Source: Lachnoclostridium sp. An138 (GTDB lineage: Bacteria; Bacillota; Clostridia; Lachnospirales; Lachnospiraceae). From it: a DNA stretch of 64,000 nt. The first letter of the stretch is position 1, and every line of letters begins with the position of its first letter. The stretch is taken from assembly GCF_002160765.1 (NCBI RefSeq), contig NZ_NFLF01000005.1:1-64000 (forward strand), read 5' to 3'. Made by a program: the position numbers and the translations under genes. Below the pieces are notes generated by a model. That model saw nothing but the letters and a program-made list of their open reading frames with translations. It searched no databases and was not told the origin of the DNA. Below are positions 58,259-64,000 of this stretch, piece after piece.

Positions 58259-58710
58259 CTCGCTTCCAGCATTTCACAATACTCTGCCAGCCTGTCATTG
58301 ATGGCAGAAAACACTCTGTAAAAGGCCGCCTCCTGTTCTGTCGTGAGGTCGCCTCTTATTTTTGTTACAATATCCTCTATGAGCTCATCTACTCCTTTGG
58401 CAATCTCTCTGCCTTTGTCAGTGAGCGTGACCTTGGTGCGCCACCGGCGCTTCGCTTCCGTCTCTTCGTAGGCGACATATCCTTTTTCCGCAAGATTGTC
58501 CACTGTCCTGGAAATGGCGGCCTTATCTTCGCAGCACCTGGCGGAAAGCTCTGTTACAGTGAGCCCTTCTTCGCTCTTTCCCAGAGCCACCATGCACATC
58601 ACATGGATTCCCTTGATCCCAAAGGTGGCGCTCTCATGCTTTTTGATCTGCTGAACATACTTGTAAGCGCGCGTAACTGCCATCGTAAAAAGCTCAAACC
58701 TGTCTCTCAT
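58255..58710 (-). CDS. MarR-family transcriptional regulator
   Basis: A 151-residue winged-helix regulator (VTELSARCCEDKAAISRTVD then NLAEKGYVAYEETEAKRRWR, DNA-binding helices and wing). As last gene of a fatty-acid operon it may be a FabT-like repressor sensing acyl groups; FabT belongs to this family, but orthology is not shown here. AAGGTAC lies upstream of ATG 58710, and the longer frame is not needed. It is 122 nt after the acyl-CoA synthetase gene, so an extra promoter is possible. Confidence 0.82.
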   Translation of the reverse strand: MRDRFELFTMAVTRAYKYVQQIKKHESATFGIKGIHVMCMVALGKSEEGLTVTELSARCCEDKAAISRTVDNLAEKGYVAYEETEAKRRWRTKVTLTDKGREIAKGVDELIEDIVTKIRGDLTTEQEAAFYRVFSAINDRLAEYCEMLEAR

Positions 58711-58832
58711 ACTGCAAATGTACCTTCCTGTTTTCACAAAGCGGTCCTTTCCATTCCGTCCGGAGCCGCAGAACCCTCCATAGCGTCAGTGTACAAGGAG
58801 CAGTTTTATTATAACACCCTTTTCCCGGCTCT

Positions 58833-60482
58833 TCAACCGGCTGCTTTCGCGCTTTCCTCGCGAAGCTTCGCCTTCCGGATCTTGCCGCTGATGGTCTTCG
58901 GCATCTCATCCACAAACTCAATCAGCCGCACCCATTTGTACTCGGCCAGCTCCGAATTGCAGAATTCCCGGATTTCCTTATCCAGCTGTCTGGATGGCGC
59001 ATAACCGGAGGCAGGAACGATGATCGCCTTGATGGCCTGCCCGCGGAGCTTGTCGGGAACGCCGATGACGCTGCACTCGGCCACAGCCGGATGCTTCATC
59101 AGTACATTTTCCACTTCATAAGGCCCAATACGGAATCCGCCGCTCTTGATGATATCATCAAAGCGTCCGTGAAACCAGAAATATCCATCTTCATCCCGCC
59201 AAACCGCGTCGCCTGTGTGGTACACGCCGCCTCTCCAGACCTCGCGGTATTTCTCTTCATTGTCCAGGTATGCGCAGAAAATTCCAAGGGGCCGCTTTCC
59301 ATCCTTGGGAACCACGCACACTTCCCCGATTTCTCCATCCGGAACGGGCTTTCCGTCTTTTCCCAGCAGCGCAATCTCGTACATGGGCGAGGGCTTTCCC
59401 AGGGAACCGGCCCTGGAATCCTCTCCGCGGAAATTGGCCAGCAGAAGCGTGGTCTCCGTCTGTCCGTAGCCCTCCCGGAGAGTGAGTCCTGTCTGATCCC
59501 GGAATTTTTCGAATACTTCGGGACTCAGATACTCGCCTGCAGTCACAGCCTGCTTCAGACCCGGAACGGCAGGGGCGTCCTTTCTCGTCAGATAACGGTA
59601 AACCGTGGGCGGAGCACAAAAAGATGTTACCCCATAACGGTTGATGACGGATGCCAGCTGCTTCGGCTCAAAATTGTCAAAGTCATAAACCATGACCGCC
59701 GCGCCTGCAAGCCACTGTCCGTACAGCTTTCCCCAGGAGGCTTTTGCCCATCCTGTCTCGGAAATGGTAAAATGAAGGCCTCCGTCCTCGGCCTGCTGCC
59801 AGTAGCGGGCCGTCACATAATGAGCCAGCGGATACGTAAAGTCGTGAATGACTCCCTTGGGATAGCCGGAGGTTCCGGAAGTGAAGTACATCACCATATG
59901 GTCTGTTGCTTTTGTCTCCTGTCTTTCCAGCTCTGGGGAGGCTGTCCTGCAGGCCTCTGAAAAGTTTTCAAAGCCGGGAACCGTCTCCTTCACTGTCCAC
60001 AGCAGACAGTCCGCGTTCAATTCCTCCACAGCCGCTTTTACCTTTTCCGGCACCTCATCCATCGGAGTGCAGATCACAGCCTTTACCTTCGCGCTGCGAA
60101 TCCGGTAGATAAAGTCTTCCGTGGTCAGCATATGGGTCACCGGTATCATCACGGCCCCTATCTTGTGAAGGGCTATGGAGATAAACCAGTATTCGTAATG
60201 ACGCTTCAGCGCCAGCATCACCCGGTCACCTCTCTTCACTCCCGCTTTCAGAAGCGCGCATGCAGCGCGGCTGCTCTGCTCCCGGATATCTCCGAACGTG
60301 AAAATATGCTCCTCATTCTCCGTATTGCACCAGACCAGGGCGCGCTTATCCGGCGTCTCCTGCGCAATCGCATCCACCACGTCATAGCCGAAATTGAAAT
60401 TCTCCGGCCAGTGCGCCTGAATGTCTGTCAGGCAGCCGTTTTCATCTATCGTTTCCTTAAAAAAGTTCTGTGCAATACTCAT
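58833..60482 (-). CDS. AMP-forming acyl-CoA synthetase
   Basis: A 549-residue adenylate-forming ligase that activates a carboxylic acid with ATP and CoA. Core motifs: [17 protein letters not shown] (P-loop, about 212), GYGQTETT (about 337), [21 protein letters not shown] and the C-terminal hinge plus catalytic Lys in [13 protein letters not shown]. It most resembles medium-chain/acetyl-CoA synthetase-like (Acs-type) enzymes. Start overlaps the accA stop by 4 nt (ATGA) and has GGAAGGAG upstream, so it is translationally coupled to carboxylase subunits. It may supply or recycle acyl-CoA for the pathway. Confidence 0.9.
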   Translation of the reverse strand: MSIAQNFFKETIDENGCLTDIQAHWPENFNFGYDVVDAIAQETPDKRALVWCNTENEEHIFTFGDIREQSSRAACALLKAGVKRGDRVMLALKRHYEYWFISIALHKIGAVMIPVTHMLTTEDFIYRIRSAKVKAVICTPMDEVPEKVKAAVEELNADCLLWTVKETVPGFENFSEACRTASPELERQETKATDHMVMYFTSGTSGYPKGVIHDFTYPLAHYVTARYWQQAEDGGLHFTISETGWAKASWGKLYGQWLAGAAVMVYDFDNFEPKQLASVINRYGVTSFCAPPTVYRYLTRKDAPAVPGLKQAVTAGEYLSPEVFEKFRDQTGLTLREGYGQTETTLLLANFRGEDSRAGSLGKPSPMYEIALLGKDGKPVPDGEIGEVCVVPKDGKRPLGIFCAYLDNEEKYREVWRGGVYHTGDAVWRDEDGYFWFHGRFDDIIKSGGFRIGPYEVENVLMKHPAVAECSVIGVPDKLRGQAIKAIIVPASGYAPSRQLDKEIREFCNSELAEYKWVRLIEFVDEMPKTISGKIRKAKLREESAKAAG

Positions 60483-61267
60483 AAACTGCTCCTTCCAAAA
60501 GCCCGGAATCTCTCATAGCGCTGTTCTTTCAAGCCGGACACCTCCAGCTCAGACAGCTTTCCAAGCTCTTCCTTCAGTTTCCGGCCAAGATCCGCGTAGA
60601 AAAGCGGCTGTCCAAGCTGTTCCTCTGAAATAACTTCTTCCACAAATCCGAATTTCTGCGCGTCCTGAGCCGTCAGCTTCAGGCAGGCCGCGGCTTCCCC
60701 TGCTTTCTTTGCGTCTTTCCAGAGGATACTTGCGCAGCCCTCGGGAGAAATCACCGAATAGATGGCATTTTCCAGCATCCAGACCCTGTCTGCCACAGCC
60801 AGAGCCAGCGCTCCGCCGCTTCCGCCTTCTCCGATCAGAACGGAAATCACCGGAACGGAAAGACTCATCATCGTCATCAGGTTTTCCGCGATAGCCTGGC
60901 CCTGTCCCCGCTCTTCCGCTCCCACTCCGCAGTATGCTCCTGAGGTATCCACAAAGCAGATCACGGGACGGCCGAATTTTTCCGCCTGCTTCATCAGACG
61001 CAGAGCCTTCCGGTATCCCTCCGGCCCCGGCGCTCCAAAGAAACGGGCCGCCCGCTCTTTCACGGTATGGCCTTTCTCAATGGCAATCACTGTCACAGGA
61101 CGGCCGGAAAGGCGCGCTACGCCCCCCGTCACAGCCGGATCATCCGCAAAGCGCCGATCCCCGTGCAGTTCAAAAAACTCTGTAAAAATCTCTTTGATAT
61201 AGTCAAGCCCTGTGGGACGGTTATTTCCCCGGGCAATCTTTACACTGTCATAGGCTGTTCTGTTCAT
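60479..61267 (-). CDS. accA: Acetyl-CoA carboxylase carboxyltransferase alpha subunit
   Basis: A 262-residue AccA. With AccD it transfers CO2 from carboxybiotin to acetyl-CoA, making malonyl-CoA, the first step of fatty-acid synthesis. Crotonase-fold oxyanion segments [20 protein letters not shown] and [17 protein letters not shown] are intact. It lacks the N-terminal helical extension of the longer E. coli type (about 320 residues), as in many Firmicutes. It overlaps accD by 4 nt and the acyl-CoA synthetase gene by 4 nt. Confidence 0.95.
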   Translation of the reverse strand: MNRTAYDSVKIARGNNRPTGLDYIKEIFTEFFELHGDRRFADDPAVTGGVARLSGRPVTVIAIEKGHTVKERAARFFGAPGPEGYRKALRLMKQAEKFGRPVICFVDTSGAYCGVGAEERGQGQAIAENLMTMMSLSVPVISVLIGEGGSGGALALAVADRVWMLENAIYSVISPEGCASILWKDAKKAGEAAACLKLTAQDAQKFGFVEEVISEEQLGQPLFYADLGRKLKEELGKLSELEVSGLKEQRYERFRAFGRSSL

Positions 61268-62121
61268 TTCGCGCCTCCTGTGTGAAGCCTCAGAAGCTGG
61301 GCGATAACCTTACGCTGCCTGTCTCTGGGCACAATTGCGTCCACAAAGCCGTGCTCCAGCATGGACTCCGCCGTCTGAAAACCCTTGGGCAGGGCTTTGC
61401 GGGTGGTCTGCTCCACAACCCTGGCGCCCGCGAAGCCAACAGTAGCTCCCGGCTCCGCCAGAATAATATCCCCTTCCATGGCAAAGCTGGCCGTCACGCC
61501 TCCCAGCGTAGGGCTCGTGAGAACCGGCATGTACAGAAGTCCCGCTTCGCTGTGCCTTAAGACAGCGCCGCTGGTCTTTGCCATCTGCATCAGAGAAAAC
61601 AGGCCCTCCTGCATCCGGGCTCCTCCGGACACGGTAAATCCTACCACCGGCAGCCCCTGCTCCGTGGCATACTCAAAAAGCCGGGTGATTTTCTCACCTA
61701 CGGCTGCTCCCATGCTCCCCATCATAAACTGAGGCTCCATTACAAACAGGCAGCATTTCTGCCTTCCTATGGAAGCCGTACCGCAGACCACCGCTTCCTT
61801 TTCATTGCTGGCTGCCCGCACCACAGACAGCTTCTTTGCGTAACCCGGAAATTTCAGCGGGTCCGTGGATACGATATCTGAAAACATCTCCTCAAAAGAG
61901 CCCTCATCCACCGTGAAGCTGATTCTCTGTCTGGCCCCCGTCCGGTAATGCCAGCCGCAGCCGGGACAGGTATTAAAATTGGCCCACACGCTGCTGACCG
62001 GCCAGGATCTGTGACAGTTGGGGCATGAGCTTTCCGGATCTGTCTGGTCGGCCCGCGCTCTGGAACGTCCCCCTCTTTCCAGCTCATTCTGAGGACGGCG
62101 TCTGAAATTTAAGATAGGCAT
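61264..62121 (-). CDS. accD: Acetyl-CoA carboxylase carboxyltransferase beta subunit
   Basis: A 285-residue AccD. The N-terminal four-Cys zinc ribbon (CPNC...CPGC, about 32-54) and the crotonase core ([60 protein letters not shown]) are present. It pairs with AccA. I place the start at ATG 62121 with AGGTGAG upstream, in the overlap region with accC; a GTG at 62133 is possible. Coupled to accA by a 4-nt overlap. Confidence 0.95.
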   Translation of the reverse strand: MPILNFRRRPQNELERGGRSRARADQTDPESSCPNCHRSWPVSSVWANFNTCPGCGWHYRTGARQRISFTVDEGSFEEMFSDIVSTDPLKFPGYAKKLSVVRAASNEKEAVVCGTASIGRQKCCLFVMEPQFMMGSMGAAVGEKITRLFEYATEQGLPVVGFTVSGGARMQEGLFSLMQMAKTSGAVLRHSEAGLLYMPVLTSPTLGGVTASFAMEGDIILAEPGATVGFAGARVVEQTTRKALPKGFQTAESMLEHGFVDAIVPRDRQRKVIAQLLRLHTGGAK

Positions 62122-62129
62122 ATTCGGTC

Positions 62130-63437
62130 TCACCTGCTTTCCATAAAGCGTAAATCATAGGTTCCATCGGAGAATTCCGCCTCGCCTACAAGGGCCAGCT
62201 GTTCCTCCAGGTTTGTCTCCACTCCCTCAATCACCAGCTCGCAGAGAGCCGCCTTCATCTTTCTCACAGCTTCCTCTCGGGTTCCCGCATAGACAATCAG
62301 CTTGCCCAGGAGAGGATCATAGAAAGGCGTAATCTCCACTCCCTGCACCAGGTAGGTATCAAAGCGCACAAAGGGTCCGCCCGGTATATGAAGCGCCGTA
62401 ATCCTGCCTGTGGAGCGGGCGTTAATCCGGCACTCGATACAGGAACCGGACATGGGAATCTCTTCCTGCTTCTGTTTCAGGGCGATTCCGGCCGCCGTGC
62501 GGATCTGCCATTTTACCAGATCTACGCCGGTAAGCATTTCCGTCACGCCATGCTCTACCTGAAGGCGCAGATTCATCTCCATGAACCAGAAATTTCCCTG
62601 CGGGTCCAGCAGAAACTCCAGAGTTCCCGCTCCCACATATCCAATCTTCGGAACCGACTCCCGCACCAGGGCAGTCAGCTTTTCTCTCTGAGCCGCGTCC
62701 ACCGCCGGAGAGGGCGATTCCTCAATCAGCTTCTGGTGGCGTCTCTGCACAGAACAGTCCCGCTCGCCCAGGCAGAGTACCTGTCCCGATTCATCCGCCA
62801 GAATCTGCACCTCAATATGGCGGGCAGGATATATATATTTCTCCAGATACAGGGCCCCGTCTCCAAAGGCGGCCTTGCTCTCGGCCTCCGCCGTGGCGTA
62901 AGCCTTCTCCAGCTCCTCCGGTGTGCGGATTACGCGGATTCCTCTTCCGCCTCCGCCGGAGCGGGCTTTCAGCATTACAGGATACCCGATGGACTCCGCT
63001 TCTTTCAGGGCCTCTTCCAGGCCGCTTAAGGCTTCTGTGCCCGGAATAACCGGAAGTCCTGCTTTTTTCATCATGGCCTTGCTCTCGGCTTTGTCACTTA
63101 AGGCTTTCATCGTCTCAACAGACGGACCGATAAAAGCAATGCCGTTCTTTTCACAAAGCTGGGCAAATTCCCTGTTTTCCGACAGGAAACCATAGCCCGG
63201 GTGGATGGCAGCCGCACCCGTGGCCAGAGCCGCGCTGATAATCCGTTCCGCGTTCAGATAGCTGTCTGACGCGGATGCCGGGCCGATGCAGATACTTTCA
63301 TCCGCAAGAGCCGTATGGAGCGTCTCCCGGTCGGCCTCCGAATAGACCGCCACCGACGCCACTCCCATTTCCTTGCAGGCCCGGATGATCCGGACGGCTA
63401 TCTCGCCTCTGTTGGCAATCAATATCTTTGTAAACAT
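62130..63437 (-). CDS. accC: Biotin carboxylase subunit of acetyl-CoA carboxylase
   Basis: A 435-residue ATP-grasp biotin carboxylase that carboxylates AccB biotin with bicarbonate and ATP. Seen are ILIANRGEIAVRIIRACKE (N-terminal), KARSGGGGRGIRV (glycine loop), HIEVQILAD, ERDCSVQRRHQKLIEESPSP and FMEMNLRLQVEHGVTE. The last has Leu and Gly where MNTRLQVEHPVTE is usual, but keeps the catalytic Glu, Asn and Arg. ATG 63437 has GGGAGGAG upstream; the longer frame is not needed. It ends just beyond the accD start. Confidence 0.95.
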   Translation of the reverse strand: MFTKILIANRGEIAVRIIRACKEMGVASVAVYSEADRETLHTALADESICIGPASASDSYLNAERIISAALATGAAAIHPGYGFLSENREFAQLCEKNGIAFIGPSVETMKALSDKAESKAMMKKAGLPVIPGTEALSGLEEALKEAESIGYPVMLKARSGGGGRGIRVIRTPEELEKAYATAEAESKAAFGDGALYLEKYIYPARHIEVQILADESGQVLCLGERDCSVQRRHQKLIEESPSPAVDAAQREKLTALVRESVPKIGYVGAGTLEFLLDPQGNFWFMEMNLRLQVEHGVTEMLTGVDLVKWQIRTAAGIALKQKQEEIPMSGSCIECRINARSTGRITALHIPGGPFVRFDTYLVQGVEITPFYDPLLGKLIVYAGTREEAVRKMKAALCELVIEGVETNLEEQLALVGEAEFSDGTYDLRFMESR

Positions 63438-63492
63438 AGCTGCTCCTCCCGAATGGTTACTGTTCACTTCACTCACAGCGGCCTGAACGCTC

Positions 63493-63918
63493 TCAGGCCT
63501 TTTCCTTTGGCACTACCGCAAAGGAAAATTCGCCCTGCACGCAGAGCTTTCCATCCACATAACCGCTGCCCTCCGCAAAATAGAAGGGGCCCTTGGACCG
63601 CTTAATGCGACAGCGGGTGGTAAACGTATCTCCCGGCTTTACGGGAGAACGGAATTTGACATGATTCATTCCCGTATACATGGGAAGCTTTTCCTCCGTC
63701 ATCTCATCCTTTAACAGAATACAGGAGGACTGGGCCAGAATTTCGCAGAGAATCACCCCCGGCACCACCGGATTTCCCGGGAAATGCCCCTGAAGGAACC
63801 ACTCGTCTCCCTTAATATGGAGGCTTCCCACCGCGGTGTCATCTTCCTGAACCACCTCGTCCAGAAGCAGCATGGCATCCCTGTGGGGCAGAATTGTTTT
63901 AATCTCTTCCTTTGTCAT
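63493..63918 (-). CDS. fabZ: (3R)-hydroxyacyl-ACP dehydratase
   Basis: A 141-residue hot-dog-fold dehydratase that removes water from beta-hydroxyacyl-ACP in fatty-acid elongation. The active-site helix GHFPGNPVVPGVILCE holds His and Glu; the start LPHRDAMLLLDEV and MNHVKFRSPVKPGD segments are typical. ATG 63918 overlaps the accB stop (ATGA). Next gene, accC, begins 55 nt later. Confidence 0.95.
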   Translation of the reverse strand: MTKEEIKTILPHRDAMLLLDEVVQEDDTAVGSLHIKGDEWFLQGHFPGNPVVPGVILCEILAQSSCILLKDEMTEEKLPMYTGMNHVKFRSPVKPGDTFTTRCRIKRSKGPFYFAEGSGYVDGKLCVQGEFSFAVVPKEKA

Positions 63919-64000
63919 GCGCTCAGCTCCTTTATCCGGAACAGCTCCGTTCCGTATTCCACTACCTGGCCGTTTTCCGCGCAGACTGCCTCAATCACGC
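63915..64000 (-). CDS. accB: Biotin carboxyl carrier protein of acetyl-CoA carboxylase, 3' end only
   Basis: The last 28 codons read VIEAVCAENGQVVEYGTELF then RIKEL, the strand-turn-strand end of a biotinyl domain. The biotinylated Lys lies outside the window. The stop overlaps fabZ. The order accB-fabZ-accC-accD-accA supports the assignment. Confidence 0.85.
   Translation of the reverse strand, partial: VIEAVCAENGQVVEYGTELFRIKELSA

Overview
The window looks like a chromosomal segment of a Lachnospiraceae-type Clostridia (Firmicutes). GC is moderate to high, Shine-Dalgarno sites are strong AGGAGG-type, a SigI/RsgI system and dockerin-like surface proteins are present, and the acetyl-CoA carboxylase/fabZ genes have a clostridial order. 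No rRNA, tRNA or CRISPR array was seen. Species cannot be assigned from the sequence alone.

Layout. (1) 1-5 kb: a surface protein with cohesin-like, membrane, dockerin and GLUG parts (minus), then a small plus-strand operon of two GNAT acetyltransferases, a membrane protein and a Cys-rich protein, then an XRE regulator. (2) 5-8.3 kb: an AraC regulator divergent from glycogen phosphorylase. (3) 8.5-13.6 kb: sigI-rsgI, a lipoprotein sharing RsgI's ectodomain motif and its 15-residue acidic repeat, and a CotH-type kinase. Two near-identical SigI-like promoter motifs precede sigI and the lipoprotein gene. (4) 13.6-42.4 kb: a very long, mostly minus-strand accessory locus with Hsp70-like ATPases, a J-domain protein, vWA, macro-domain, LytTR, C39-like and HerA-like proteins, many zinc ribbons, three dynamin-like GTPases, an M48 peptidase and a two-component system. 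(5) 42.4-44.7 kb: a mobile-element hotspot with two MITEs, an Rpn-type nuclease gene and gene remnants. (6) 44.7-55.9 kb: a second minus-strand operon with another Hsp70-like ATPase, a phosphoesterase, Sel1 repeats, two NadD-NADAR proteins (one fused to an ADP-ribosylglycohydrolase), a methyltransferase, an RNA ligase and an HD/polynucleotide-kinase fusion. (7) 56-64 kb: an AAA-ATPase-like protein, an antirepressor-like fragment, and the fatty-acid operon accB(partial)-fabZ-accC-accD-accA-acyl-CoA synthetase-marR.

How the genes may work together. The start regions of the two large operons (near 42.36 kb and 55.87 kb) carry the same arrangement: a CCCATA/TATGGG palindrome, 11 bp, then a TTGCCT-17-TATGCT promoter followed by a conserved tail. 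I infer that the chaperone/dynamin/zinc-ribbon operon and the ADP-ribose/RNA-repair operon form one co-regulated stress or conflict-response system. It would combine Hsp70-like ATPases with interchangeable C-terminal modules, membrane-acting GTPases, removal of ADP-ribose from nucleic acid or protein, and resealing of cut RNA. The separate SigI cluster looks like a surface-sensing system whose sensor and lipoprotein share one repeat ectodomain.
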